A DNA stretch of 64,000 nucleotides from Coleophoma eucalyptorum. Lineage: Eukaryota > Ascomycota > Leotiomycetes > Helotiales > Dermateaceae. Both the position numbers and the translations under genes were made by a program. The notes below the pieces were generated by a model. The model was not told the origin of the DNA. It saw only the letters and a program-made list of their open reading frames with translations, and searched no databases. Of this stretch, positions 1-13,043 are shown one piece after another; the stretch's first letter is position 1; every line of letters starts with the position of its first letter. The stretch is from the NCBI GenBank assembly GCA_026120035.1, contig JALRME010000028.1:67255-131254 (forward strand), in the 5' to 3' direction.

Positions 1-1246
1 GGCATCCCCTAGGAGTGGAGATATCGCAGCGGAGATGTCGCGTCACTGCTCGGAGACTTTGCATGAGTGGTGGCAAAAGTCATAACTTAAGGCCAGCATG
101 TGGCATAGTTGGTGATAACATCTATCCTTCAGACGCCTTTTCAAACGAAAGCTTTTTTCCAAAACCGGCCATATTAGTAGGGGGTACGATGTCCAAATTT
201 GAGGGCATCACGGGTTGGAGTTTGGCAAATGGGTAGTTAGAATGTGTCAGGAATAAGGACACAACAGAAAACAGAGCTGAAACAGTATAAGACGCTGTAT
301 AATTTTCACAATCATTAGGCTACCGGTTGTTGGATTCGGCGGAAGCGAGGACATTTCTTACGGAAACGAATTTGTATCCAAGCTACGCCCGACTTGAAAG
401 ACGACTGTGGCCCTAGAAAACTAAAAGGCCAAGCGAGATGCACTTGTGCTAAGATAGAAAGCTTCCGGAGCTAAAGATACATCAGAGGCATCTGAGCGGA
501 GAAAGCATTTGAGATTCTATTGGCCATTTTTGCCCGAGGATAATTCCTCTCACCATACCATTTTCAAGTAAGCGTCTTTTGGTTTCACGTCGGCCGCTCA
601 TCTTTCCCAGGAACCAGGACCGTAACTTATTCGTCAGGCCCTGGAAAGTTCGCGCTTTGTATATCGTCCGTTGCATCGACATCAGCATGTGAGAATGATG
701 ACTAGTAATCCCTCCTCAACAATCAATGATCTGCAACATTGCATGATCGTCATGGCCGAATGGTAGTGAGACAGATCCATGTGGGTCTTTTTCTCGTCTC
801 TAGCACTCACGCATTCCATTGGTATGGGGAGCCTTGCTCATCGTCCCAGCAGAGTGGACCTCAGTATTGTTGGCTTGCAATTGACCATTTGATCTCCCTG
901 ACGGATCTGCACCTCCCGTGCATCGATGGAATTGCTACCAGACCGTGAGGTCGGCGACCTCATATTTCCAAAACAGACCTATGCATCAGCGGCGATAAGT
1001 TCTCTGCCATATAGAGAAAAGATCAACATTCTCGTGGTCTCCACTGAAGTGCTCTGGGATTGGCCTCAGCTAGTTCTGAGAGACTGCAAAGCTAATGCCC
1101 AGTCATCATGTACGATATCTGCTCTCTTGCGAACAGACAAAGTTCTGAAAAAAATTACAACTACTCATATCACATCAATTGTCTGCACTGCCCATTTTTT
1201 GTGGATTATATGTCTTTCTGGTGTAAGAAACCTATCAGTCATCATC
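1..1246. other. No supported gene; upstream region of thioesterase-like gene
   Basis: This stretch contains only short open frames without family resemblance or convincing splice signals. A longer open frame that begins at 926 is judged to be untranslated until the ATG at 1247, where it becomes the first exon of the next gene. I see no repeat, RNA gene or mobile element here. Confidence 0.5.
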
Positions 1247-2462
1247 ATGCATCAAGTCCTGTTAAACGGAAGCAGTACGCTGGTCACTGCTGCCGTACTC
1301 GAACTTCCAAACGAATATAATGGTACAACAAATCCCAACAATACTCCTTTTTATTCGAGCGAGCAGCTTGCCGGAGTTTTAACTCTTACCACGCTATGGA
1401 GAATACTATTTGTTCTTTTATTGCTGGGAAACCTCAAAAACCTCCCATTCATGTGGACTGTGAGTTTGGCCATCATTGCACACATAATGGAACTTCACTG
1501 ACCTGTCCCTATAGCTTCGAATTGTTAATGCCTTTCGATTTTGTTTGCGCTCACAACGACCAAAGGTTGCTCCCTCGCCAGATCAGATCTTTCAACCTCT
1601 CATCACTACATCACAATGTCCCCTCATGGAGATTGACTTCAACCTTCACAGTATGTCCCACGAAGATATATTCCGATCACTACGGATGCTGACTTGGCTA
1701 GAAACCAATAGTTCATACTTCTCCGACGTCGACATCGCCCGCACACATCTGCTATGTACATTATTCTCACCTGGCATCGAGTTGATGCGAGGCGGTACAG
1801 CCGCCATCACGGGATCTAAAGCTCCGCTCTTCGGGATCGCTCTCGGCGCCGTGTCATGCTCCTTCAAGAGAGAACTCAAACCGTACGAGACATATGAACT
1901 CTGGACGAGAATACTCAGCTGGGACTCGAAGTGGATCTTTGTCTTGACTCACTTCGTGCGCAAGGATTCAGTCAGGCCGAAGCGATTCAGCTTGTATCCC
2001 GAGCAGAACAACGAGTGCGCTGATGGCGGCAAAAGAAAGTTGCCTCAGGATAGCATTGTGGCCAGTGCTTTGAGCAGATGCGTCTTTAAACAAGGACGTA
2101 AGACAATTTCACCAGAGTTCATGCTCAAGGCTTCTGGACTTCTTCCCGATGAGCTTTTGGCCGACAAGATGGAGCTTATGCGACACTCAGCCACGGTCAA
2201 AGGCGAGGAAGCGCAAGCGCACCTCAACCACCTACTTCTGGATGAGAAGGTTAAGATGACGGCCAGCGAAAAGGTTGAGATTGAGCGAAGACGGGGAATG
2301 AAGGTTGCAAATGCGCTCGCATTACAAAGTCAACAGGCTTTGGAGACGGAGTTCTCAGGCGACGAGGCAGCACTTGGGAAGCACACCGATGGCACGGGTA
2401 TCAGTGGTATTGTTTCAACTCTTTGCCAGCTGGCGCATTTGAAGAAGAGTCAGATCCTCTAA
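1247..2462 (+). CDS. Them6-like / thioesterase-like superfamily protein, membrane anchored
   Basis: The model is join(1247..1459,1515..1650,1702..2462), giving 369 residues. Introns are 55 and 51 nt, both GT-AG with CTGAC-type branch points, and phases agree. An N-terminal hydrophobic segment (residues about 48-65, LWRILFVLLLLGNLKNLPF) is followed by the hot-dog-fold region, with the family-typical blocks PLMEIDFNLHKTNSSYF-SDVD and RRELKPYE-like KRELKPYETYELWTRILSWD. In this fungal Them6-like group the fold resembles acyl-CoA thioesterases, but the substrate is generally not known, so a thioesterase role is inferred from the fold. Splicing restores the conserved N-L-H-K-T-N run, which no single frame contains, and this is the main support for the second intron. 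The ATG at 1247 is the nearest in-frame start before the membrane segment; the first about 40 residues are weakly supported. Confidence 0.85.
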
Positions 2463-3444
2463 AGCCTTGCAGTTGTAATTTTGAAAGAGCAGGCTTCACA
2501 CTTCTGAAAAACTTAATTCCAGCGGTATAGACATTATTCGCTGTATGTATCAAATCAATATCCCACAGAATGCAGAAAAGGCTTCACCAAGACACTTGAA
2601 CCTATAAGATCCCCCTTTCGGATTTCGAAAATGAGGGCTGGGGCAAGACCCCACAGCTCACATTCGGAAGAAACCTATGCCGTGGATAATTGACTCGGAG
2701 AAGAAGTGCGAAGTGCAGACCAGAAGCGACTGAGATCTGCTCTACTTCTCGCTGGCCCACTGTTCCACTCCATCACCAGGCGCAAAGCGGATCTGGCCCA
2801 AAGTTCCAACCATCTCTAGCACTTTAGAGAAGACCACTGACCTCATACAGAAGAAAAACCATCGTCCCTACACCGTAAGGGGGAAAGTGGTTGCATAGGA
2901 GTGAGCTTGGGCTCGGGAAGGGGACAAGCGTACCGAGCACCCACTTGGTAGCGTGCTTAGTCCAGTTAGTGCCGCCACCACTGCTAGTCCTCAGATACAC
3001 TTTGTCTCTTGTTTGTTTGTGTCCGAACTTTCAGCTTAGCTGGATGCTGATCATGTCTCTCACCGGTAAACTTCCTTCTCCTCCATACCACTTTCAAGGC
3101 ACGACTGGAGAAAAGCATATTCCTAGAGCACGAGTCCTTTTCCTCGGTGACGCCGGTTACTCATGTTTCTCCTTGGATCGTCCCTCAGTCTGTCATAATC
3201 AGCAACGCGCCTTTACACCTTAGACACAGCTATCCGAGGCAGCGGTTCCCCAACCCTCGTGCATGTTCTCCATTCCCATCCTCTCGCCTTTCCCCAGAAC
3301 ATCTGTTGCATTGCAGCATTTTACTGCCAATACTACTTGTTCGTTTTCTCCATCTCCTTTCGTTGGAACACGGACGAGCTCCTAGCATCTGCTTGAGAAA
3401 TTCCTATTACCCCTTCGCCAGGATTGTAGATAGCTACCGTCATA
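2463..3444. other. Intergenic and pyrimidine-rich 5' region of the DHA2 transporter
   Basis: No coding sequence is supported. From about 2980 to 3440 the plus strand is rich in CT tracts (for example around 3240-3350), as is common just upstream of fungal start codons, so much of this probably serves as promoter and 5' leader of the transporter that starts at 3445. Confidence 0.4.
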
Positions 3445-5716
3445 ATGTCTCGTTCAACAACTCCCGGCGAGGACTCCAAGAGGCCCCAATTGCAGTCTTC
3501 ATATTCTGCACCCACGCAGCCACCTCGAGCTTATCACCTGCACAGTCTCTACGCCGACATCCTTGCCGCATCCAATCCACCATTAAGACATCTCGCCTCC
3601 AACAGCACCCTACGCACCCAGACATCGGGCAGGAGTAATCCCTCCCAAGTAGCAAGCAGTCGGCGAACAAAAGAAAAGGTGCCATTCAAACGCCTCTCGA
3701 CAACGTTTGAGGGCCAGCGTCACCCGGGGAAACCTTCGCTTAGTATCACAAGAACCACAAGACTCTGGGATCCAAATGATACTCAATTGGCTTCTACTGC
3801 GGAGGAGGCTGGTACTACGGCTGCCGGCCTAAGGACTGACAGCATGGCAACGACCGTGAGGGAGAAGCCTCTTCTCGAAGCTCCCCAGGAGCCTGTACAA
3901 GCAGCTGAAGAAGATGTGGGGGAATATCCTGGACCGCTGGTTCTGGGATTATTGATTACGGGAATTTGCTTGAGTGTTTTCTTGATCAGTTTGGATAGGA
4001 CCATCATTACCACCGTGAGTTGTTTCCGACATGGAATTACAAGAAGGCAAAATAACAATTTTAACTGACAAACATAAAAGGCAATTCCTTTCATTACAGC
4101 AGAATTCTCCTCCACGGCGGACATTGGCTGGTATGGTTCGGGATACTTGCTAACTGCATCCGCATTTCAACCACTATATGGCCGAATTTTCATGCTGTTC
4201 AACATAAAATGGTCTTTTCTTATGGCATGCTTATTATTCGAAATCGGGTCTCTAATCTGCGGTATCGCGCCAAATTCACTAACTCTGATTATTGGAAGAG
4301 CTGTTGCGGGACTGGGAAGCGCTGGAATTTTGACTGGCAGCTTCGTTGTCGTGGCTCACAGTGTGCCATTGAAATCCAGACCGGTTTGGACTGCAGTCGT
4401 GGGTCTAATGTGAGTAATATCATACAAGGAGTTTCTTTCAGCATGCTGACTTTTGTAGGTTCGGAGTTGGCGCAACGGTTGGCCCTCTGCTTGGAGGTGT
4501 CTTCACTGACCTGGTCACTTGGCGCTGGTGTTTCTATTTCAACCTGCCAGTCGGAGGCGCTACAATCGCTGCCATGGTACTTTTCTTTCATCCAGCGCCC
4601 AACACCAAGACACAAGAGCAGCAGCAGTCCTTCCTCTACCGCGTTTTAGAACTCGATCTCATGGGCAATGTCATCCTGCTCGGAGCAGCAATCATGCTTT
4701 TTATCGCATTGGAATACACTAATCAACAAGTGCCCTGGGGCAGTGCGAAAGTCATTGGCTTGCTCGCCGGATCTGGGGTCACTTTTATAGTCTTCGGAGT
4801 CTGGCAGTGGTGGAAAGCGGACGGAGCACTAATACCACCACGCATTATCACCCAACGAACTATTGCAGCAAGTTGCGCGGTTGCCTTCTTCATCTACTCT
4901 GCTGTCCTGATCCAATCATACTACCTACCAATCTGGTTCCAAGCCATCAAGGGTGATAGCGCCATCCACTCTGGTGTAAACATGATTCCGTACGTCGTCG
5001 CCAATGCTGTCTTTTCTCTCCTTGCCGGTATTTTCGTCTCCAAGAATGGATATTTCACTGGCCCGGCCATTTTGGGATGCGCCATTGGCACAGTCGGATG
5101 TGGACTGTTGAGCTCACTCAAGGTCAACTCATCATCAAGTGCATGGATCGGCTTCGAATTCCTCACTTCAGCCGGTATAGGCATGGCGATCCAGCAAGGC
5201 TTCACCGCAGTCCAGACCATACTCCCGCTTGATGAAGTCCCCATTGGCACCGCCGCGGTGGTGGCTTTCCAGAGCCTGGGAGGTGCCATATTCGTCTCTG
5301 TAGGAAATACTATTCTACAAAGCGATCTGCTCTCAGTGGCTCATAGCAATGCCCTGCCAGGCGTGGATATTCAAGCCGTGATTGATGCAGGAGCCTCAGC
5401 CTTCCGGAATGATGTCTCAGCAGAAGCACTGCCAGCTCTTCTTGTCGTCTACAATAGCGCATTGCAGAAAGTATTCACTGCTGCCATTCCGCTATGTGGA
5501 CTGGCTTTTGTGTCTGCTTTATTTTTGGAGTGGAAGACGGTGAAGAAGGGGGAAGAGGCCAATGCGGCTATGGATGAGGAGGCGGCGATGGAAGCTGCAC
5601 CGGCTGCACCACTCACAGCTGCGGAGCAGATGGCGGAGGAACGAAATCGGAAGAGGAGTAGTACCTTGACTCAGTACGATGTCAAGCAGCAGATTCCTCA
5701 TACCTTAGTCGAGTAA
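3445..5716 (+). CDS. MFS transporter, DHA2 (14-helix drug/toxin efflux) type
   Basis: The model is join(3445..4014,4081..4409,4459..5716), 718 residues, with introns of 66 and 49 nt. It is a proton-driven exporter of the drug:H+ antiporter-2 group, at the plasma membrane by family. Seen motifs are LDRTIITTAIPFI at the end of helix 1 (spliced across intron 1), GYLLTASAFQPLYGRI, the PLLGG antiporter-like motif just after intron 2 and WRWCFYFNLP. Family members are usually 550-600 residues. This one has an unusually long hydrophilic Ser/Thr/Arg-rich N-terminal tail of about 150 residues. An in-frame ATG at 3844 (residue 134) would give a family-length protein of 585 residues and may be the true start. 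No biosynthetic gene cluster surrounds it, so its substrate cannot be inferred. Confidence 0.9.
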
Positions 5717-6609
5717 ATCAATCGACATCTCTTTTGTTTACTTTTTCTAGTTGTAGCATGTTGTATAGCAAGCATATTTGCAGGCATCTTTGCCTTCTAC
5801 CACGGACGTCTTAAGGAAGTTGGAATTAATGTTTTATTCATGTAAAGTAATACCATAATTGTAGCTGCACAACCTTGAGCATTGCACAAGAATCTCTGTT
5901 ACATAATGTTAAGACAAACACAATGACTACTGCAACGTCCATATCATTGTCAGTTCTCCACTACTGACCCAGACTAGTTGAATATATGCGTGCATATATT
6001 TGGCATAATAGCGGATATATTGCACGTCTAGATTCGACATATTCAGTCGAGCAACATCTTCTTTTCCAAGATAGAAGATCAGTGCATCTGAAGGTGAATT
6101 ACGCCCTCTTGCACATGGTCTACATGGATCAATTATTAATCATACTAACAATTTTAATAGCCAAAATCATGCGTTGACTATGTTGATGACTACGTAGCCT
6201 CGTGCATGTTATTGTTATTGGGTGTTCCGAGAAAAATCTGTGACATAGTTCAGGACGTTTGTGCTGGGCTGTTTCCATGGTACAAAGACAAGAAACGAGT
6301 TAAAATACAGCATTAGGCTCTTGATAGAACCCCATTGCAAGATCTTTAGAGTCAAAGTTGCATGAGAACCCTTCAAGGATGGTGGGTGATGGCTATGGTT
6401 ATTTTTGTACATCTTTTTTAAGTGAAAGTGGAGAGGTGTTTCTCGCAGGGATAGCTTATGTTCTCAAAAAAATTCACAAAAACATTGATTAGGATTGAAG
6501 CATATGAAAGACAGTTGTTTATTACCGTCCATATTCCGTTACGATCCTGATAGAAGGGTCCATAATGCTCCGGGCAGGAATTTGCCGGACGTCAAATTGC
6601 TGAAGTACG

Positions 6610-6728
6610 GGTCGGCAGATCTTATTAGTATATAGGCTATCTAGAGACACATCAGGGAAGTAAGACAAACGCAACGGCAGCTGTCTGCTCTAAATCTTAG
6701 CCTCCGTAACAGCTTGGATCTGCCGACC
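6610..6728. repeat. 12-bp perfect inverted repeat with about 95-nt spacer
   Basis: GGTCGGCAGATC at 6610-6621 is the exact reverse complement of GATCTGCCGACC at 6717-6728. The 95-bp interval has no coding potential. It could be the ends of a miniature inverted-repeat element or the stem of a transcript hairpin. I see no flanking target-site duplication. Confidence 0.6.
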
Positions 6729-6884
6729 TTTCTAGTGGATCTGACAGGGCAGAAAAAGAATTAATCGCTTCGGCGATCGAGCAGCGAATGAATGGACCCA
6801 GGCATGGAGATTACTAAGTAGCACCTCAGGAAGTCGGATATACGAACAGAAACCTAGGCACAAAACCTGAAGTGGTCACAGACC

Positions 6885-6893
6885 TATAAATAG
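6885..6893 (+). promoter_or_regulatory. TATA-like box without an obvious downstream gene
   Basis: The string TATAAATAG is a good TATA consensus. No recognisable gene follows within the usual 30-120 bp. The downstream sequence ends in a CAATAAAAC-like polyadenylation-type signal near 7126, so it may belong to a small noncoding transcript or an LTR remnant. Function is inference only. Confidence 0.25.
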
Positions 6894-7238
6894 GGTGAGC
6901 GTCACTCCTCGGTTAAGTGACAACAGTGACTTATTTACTAAGTTGGTACCTCCAGCTCTCACCTGAAGCTGCAGAGGCATGCGTATATTTGCAAAGAAGA
7001 GAGCACATCATGTTTCTACAATCTCTAGTTATAGACAAGAGGGTCACAGTTGAACGCCCTTCTGTCACCGCCACTGGCCACAATGTTTCTCTCGGTTATC
7101 AGAGTCGAACAGTTATAACCCTCGGTCAATAAAACTGAGTGAGAAGTTGTAAACGAAGAATTGTATCGCCTTGGGAAGCCTTCTCGACGTGGAATAACGA
7201 AAGGTCAATGTAAACTTGTAATCTAATTTGAATAATAG

Positions 7239-7608
7239 TTGTAAATAACGAAAGTTCTTTGAGGAATCGTAGTATCATGGAATATCTATTGTAGAGTAAC
7301 GAACACTCCTTGAAGAATTTTAGTATAGTGAAAATACAAAGGCTCCTTAAGGAACTGCAACACTATAGAATAACGGCTACAGAGTAAGGAATGCTTCTTG
7401 ACAGATTGTAATATAATACAGTAACGATTGTAGAATAACGAAAGCTCCTTGATATATTGCAATATAATCGTACAATGATTATAGGATAACGAATGCACCT
7501 TAACAAATTGCAATATAACCGAACAATGATTGTAGAAGAATGAAAGCCCCTTGACAGGTTGTAATATCACCGGATAATGGAAGTCCCTTGAGGAATCGTA
7601 GTATTCTG
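7239..7608. repeat. Degenerate 51-bp minisatellite (8 units, two truncated to 37 bp)
   Basis: An anchor (ttga or ttaa) recurs at 7259, 7310, 7347, 7398, 7449, 7500, 7551 and 7588, so spacings are 51, 37, 51, 51, 51, 51 and 37. The consensus unit resembles tgtagaataacgaaagctcc followed by an A/T-rich half. Copies diverge by many substitutions, so the array is old. Because 51 is a multiple of three, a spurious open frame persists on the minus strand (7570-7286). Confidence 0.85.
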
Positions 7609-7817
7609 CGCTTGTGTCTATTTAATTTCAACTTCACAGGGACAGCTTTGTCGTTAATTCACGCGAACCCTCCGCGAGCTCATTGACAACCCTGTCACGA
7701 CACCATTGACAACCTCTCTACATCCCAACTTCATACACGCTGATCTCTTCAACTTCACAATCCACCAATAGCAGCATCTCAACTACTTGGCTATCAATTA
7801 GCATAAAGATATGCAAG

Positions 7818-8942
7818 ATGTCTGAACCAAGCAGTTCGTCAAAGGCGGCGATATCAAAGGCGAAGGTAAAGATACAGTTCGGAGATCTTCCTTTCATTGA
7901 GAAAGTACCACATACTTCGAGTCAGATCAGCTTGAGCATCTCCGATAACAAGACTACTAAAACCTCTTTGAATCACTTAGCCAAAGCTCAAAGAGACTCC
8001 TCACTACCCATCTTCACTATGCCACCTACAGAATTCATACCCTCGAGCTCAACCATCCCCGCTGCTCCTTTAGTAAGACCACTATCAGTAGCTATGGCGA
8101 TCCTACCACCAGCAGCTATGGCAGCATTTTATCGACCAGCTGGGGCATATTACAGCACCAGTGGCACATCGAGCAAGTGGCAGAGCGATTTTATTGCAGC
8201 CAAAGCTGAACACAATCGTATCCAAAAGCTGATACATTTTAGAGGCTTCAGCAACTCTCCATTCGTCCCAAAGGAGTTTGGAGAGTGGCTGGAGCACAAG
8301 TTCTGGCTAGCAAAAGTATTGCTGGCAGAAAGCGTAGACTGGGTTGAGGCATTGGAGGACGGAAAGGCGGATTCGCAAGCGGAGGTAGAGCATGAGAGAT
8401 GCGACAAGAACAGAATCAGGAAAACGGAAAAAATTAAGATTGCTGGCCAGGAAAAGAATGGCAAAACTAACAAGAGAGTGAATGTCGAGGACTGGTTGAG
8501 CAGCCTCACCCTTGAATCCGAATCAAATTTCGTGGTTAAGAAGACCGAGAGAACTTCCCAGCCCACCAAGATTACCAAGCTGTTCGGTGGAAGAATTATG
8601 AGATGTCAGGGCTATGGAGCTGTTTTAATCGACGAGACATGTTTTGGACCAGACCCGGAGCGTGCCCGTAAATATGCACGATATCCTGACCTCCGCCAAC
8701 TTTGTGACGCAGGCGACAATAACGCACATCAGGATTTTGACAGAATCTTCCCTACGCCAGTCTTTATCTACCGCGAAAATGAACTGCAGAAACTCCGCAA
8801 GAAGTGTTTGCTTCGGATTCAGTCCGCAAATATTCTACGCATCCAACCACCTGGCACTCTGGTTGCATTCCGCGTAACCTCTGACGACATGGACTACATG
8901 AGTGAGGCACATTCGGAGTTCTATGGGGGCTTGGTGGATTGA
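7818..8942 (+). CDS. Orphan hypothetical protein, 374 residues
   Basis: A single uninterrupted frame from the ATG at 7818. I do not recognise a family. The N-terminal about 120 residues are Ser/Thr/Ala-rich and low in complexity. A charged Lys/Glu-rich, probably helical segment lies at about residues 185-230. The C-terminal about 120 residues look globular, with spaced aromatic and basic residues, and include FGGRIMRCQGYGAVLIDETC. No signal peptide or membrane segment is visible. It borders a repeat-rich AT-rich stretch, which fits a lineage-specific gene. A second ATG at 7811 is out of frame. The length of the open frame supports coding status; function is unknown. Confidence 0.6.
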   Translation: MSEPSSSSKAAISKAKVKIQFGDLPFIEKVPHTSSQISLSISDNKTTKTSLNHLAKAQRDSSLPIFTMPPTEFIPSSSTIPAAPLVRPLSVAMAILPPAAMAAFYRPAGAYYSTSGTSSKWQSDFIAAKAEHNRIQKLIHFRGFSNSPFVPKEFGEWLEHKFWLAKVLLAESVDWVEALEDGKADSQAEVEHERCDKNRIRKTEKIKIAGQEKNGKTNKRVNVEDWLSSLTLESESNFVVKKTERTSQPTKITKLFGGRIMRCQGYGAVLIDETCFGPDPERARKYARYPDLRQLCDAGDNNAHQDFDRIFPTPVFIYRENELQKLRKKCLLRIQSANILRIQPPGTLVAFRVTSDDMDYMSEAHSEFYGGLVD

Positions 8943-11458
8943 AACGGTTGAGAGAAAACATGAGGAGCGGATTATGATCACGTTTTAAATGTAATAGTAT
9001 AAGCTCGATATCAAATCATTGAGTTTCAAACGAGTAACGGAAATTGACACCGCAACCGACAATAAGAGTGGCCCAAGCAAAATTATTTGGTGTAACAGAG
9101 CAGAGCGGAATCATGCAGATCACAAAGCTAAACTCAGCAATAAACATAGAAAGTCACTGACTCCCAAACAGGAACTAACTGGCATGAATAGAGTCACGGA
9201 AATAACTACCGTCACTGGACCTTGGTGCAACATGTACTAGCAGCCTGAGGATATTGCAGCCTAGTTCTGCAATTCTGCCTGCGCCTCTGATCTGAAGTTC
9301 TCTTATCTGAAGTGTTATGCTGCTTTCAATGATCTGTCACTATAGAGATTTAGGTGCTAGCATTGAGAACTCTACAAGGCTTGAGCAGAGAACTCACAGA
9401 CAGGAAGCTTGGCGGGACAAGATTTTGCCGATACCGGTCTTGTCTTGCAGCGTGTCTGGTTTTGGTATCCGGTCGTCTTCACACGTGCTCGCTCGATAAT
9501 TTCTAGAATATTGCTGTTGGATCACGTGAATTTGAAGGACTTCTTAGATGGACTTCTGTAGTACAGAAAAGGGTACTGTTCGTTTGGAGATAAGTAAATA
9601 GGTGATAAACCATACTTAATTATATCCAAAATAATAAATCCTTGAGAATTACCGCTCCTTAAAGAGGGAGAACGCAGTCTGCTATGACGTTTGGCAGGCC
9701 AATGTGCACAGCAAGCTTATCGCGATAAGGATAAGTCGAACAAGACGCAGAGCGTGAATGTCACCGAAGCTGCAGCACAACAGGACACATCCTCCCTAAC
9801 AGCCATCTAGGAACTTCAGTTCAAGCAGTGTAATACTGTCATCGCCTTCCCTTTCCCTGCTTTCTTGCCTTTGTTCTTATCTCGCAAACATCGCAAGCTC
9901 CCCTGTCGCGCAGCAGCACTTGCGAATAACCGTCGTACCCCACTACCATCGGTCAGACTGAAAGATCAATCCATCCGAGATGAAGGCAGTCATGGCTGGA
10001 AGCCCCAAGGGCAAGAACGGCAGCAAGTATGCGATGAACAATGTACGTATACAGCCCAGGCTCGCCACTCCAAACATACTCTTCTGTCTTCTGCCTCGAT
10101 GTTGGCACCAGGTACTGCGATTACCTTAACCAGCTCAGTCGTGGTCATGGACGGGGACGGTGACGGTGACGGTGTCGGCCTGAGCCAGCATTTCATAGGC
10201 TGGCGGATCTCCAAGTTTGGCTGGCAGCCGAGTTGCAGTGCAACCGGGAGCGGTGAAGTACCTCTGCTAGCTCCTCCATTCAGGAACCCGAGGTTGCGGG
10301 TGCTTTGACCGGAGTAAGGCAGAGCGGGTACAGCAGCCTTTGGTCCGCAAGCATTGCTCTGAAAAGCTTCTTTGCGATAAGTTGCTGCCCGTCTTGTACA
10401 GAGGAACTGGCATTTAAGTTCACACGTCAAGACCGGAATGCCTCTTCTGTCGCCCGTCCATCCATGCCGTTCGATCGCTAAGCTGCTACAATGCAATTAA
10501 TTCCTCCCGTCAGGGTGCAGTGCACCGGTAGAGCTATGCCGAACAGGCATATCCACAGCTGGAGGATCCTGACTCGGTCTGCCGAGTCTTCATCCCACTG
10601 CAGAAACTCTCCAGCGAGAAAAGTCTTCGGGTAGGTATGGTGAGGACGAATTCCTCAAATGCCTTTACGAATACATATATATCTTGAGTGAAATACCAAG
10701 GAGTGAAAGAAAACCAAAGTTGACGATGGAAGGGCCCGGTCGTTAAGAGAGAGGCTCCTAGTGCGGGGCTTCGGCTCGTCATTCTTGCAGGGAACCACAA
10801 AAGTTGTCGTTCCGCATCTGACTCCATTCCCGTCCAATGTGCTCGGCCTCTCCTTAACAACACCGTACACCTATTACTCCAGACTGGCGGCCACGATCAA
10901 TTGACTCGAAGTCATTGCGAGTATTTGTAAAGAAGTACATACGAGCCCTCCACGCATGCACATAACTGCTACACGTTCTCTGCGCGCTCCCCCTACTCTG
11001 TCGGCTGCCGCCGCCGTTTTCATCCGTATTTAAAGCAGACAGTCAAACCTGCTGCCCTACACTCCTTCCGCCTGCCTCCTGCTCTTACAATTGGGAGACT
11101 ATATTTGCGCGTTTGCACTTCTTCTGCTACGGACCGCTGGATCTCAAGTGTCACACCGGTGCTACCTCAGCTTCCTGGTCGACTGGGCAAACATCACGCG
11201 AGCAACAGTCACTCAGCGCTCTCTCTGCACGTCTCGTTTAATTTTCAAGTTTGCGCCTTCATAGTCTCTGGTCGTTGTACATCAAGGCTATCAAAGAGAA
11301 GAGTGTGGATCAGACCTGCGTATACGATTAGTAACGAGATTTGCGCCTCCTTCTCTACTTAAACCCCCGCAACTTGGATTTCATTTTGTCGCAGACTCTC
11401 TATCCACCGACCATCCTACTTTCTACCTACCAAATCTACAAATCCGAATCTGCCAGTC
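8943..11458. other. Long region upstream of the PFKFB gene
   Basis: About 2.5 kb. The first kilobase has no supported feature. From about 9840 the sequence becomes pyrimidine-rich and resembles promoter and leader sequence. It contains the doubtful small spliced gene at 9980-10904. The last 400 bp (11050-11458) are again CT-rich and probably form the leader of the kinase/phosphatase gene. Confidence 0.4.
9980..10904 (+). CDS. Doubtful small three-exon gene or leader ORF
   Basis: A tentative model, join(9980..10042,10532..10630,10791..10904), encodes 91 residues. All junctions are GT-AG (donors GTACGT and GTAGGT; acceptors GGTAG and TTGCAG) and all are phase 0. The three exons read like normal protein, but introns of 489 and 160 nt are much longer than others in the window, and I recognise no family. 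A second ATG at 9992 is in frame. It may instead be part of a long alternative leader of the downstream 6-phosphofructo-2-kinase gene. Confidence is low because no homology or transcript evidence was available. Confidence 0.2.

Positions 11459-13043
<1,585 letters not shown>

Larger units (their letters stand above)
5717..7817. other. AT-rich gene-poor region
   Basis: About 2.1 kb without a supportable gene. It is AT-rich compared with its neighbours and holds the inverted repeat at 6610-6728, a TATA-like box at 6885 and the decayed minisatellite at 7239-7608, all listed separately. I found no transposase, reverse transcriptase or integrase remnant. Confidence 0.5.

Noticed and set aside
926..1246. 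Upstream part of the open frame that leads into the thioesterase-like gene
   Set aside because: The composition is unlike protein and the family N-terminus fits a start at 1247.
7286..7570. 94-codon minus-strand frame over the minisatellite
   Set aside because: Open only because the 51-bp period is a multiple of three; treated as a repeat, not a gene.
9990..10496. 168-codon minus-strand frame
   Set aside because: Low-complexity proline/serine runs derive from a simple repeat; no supporting signals.
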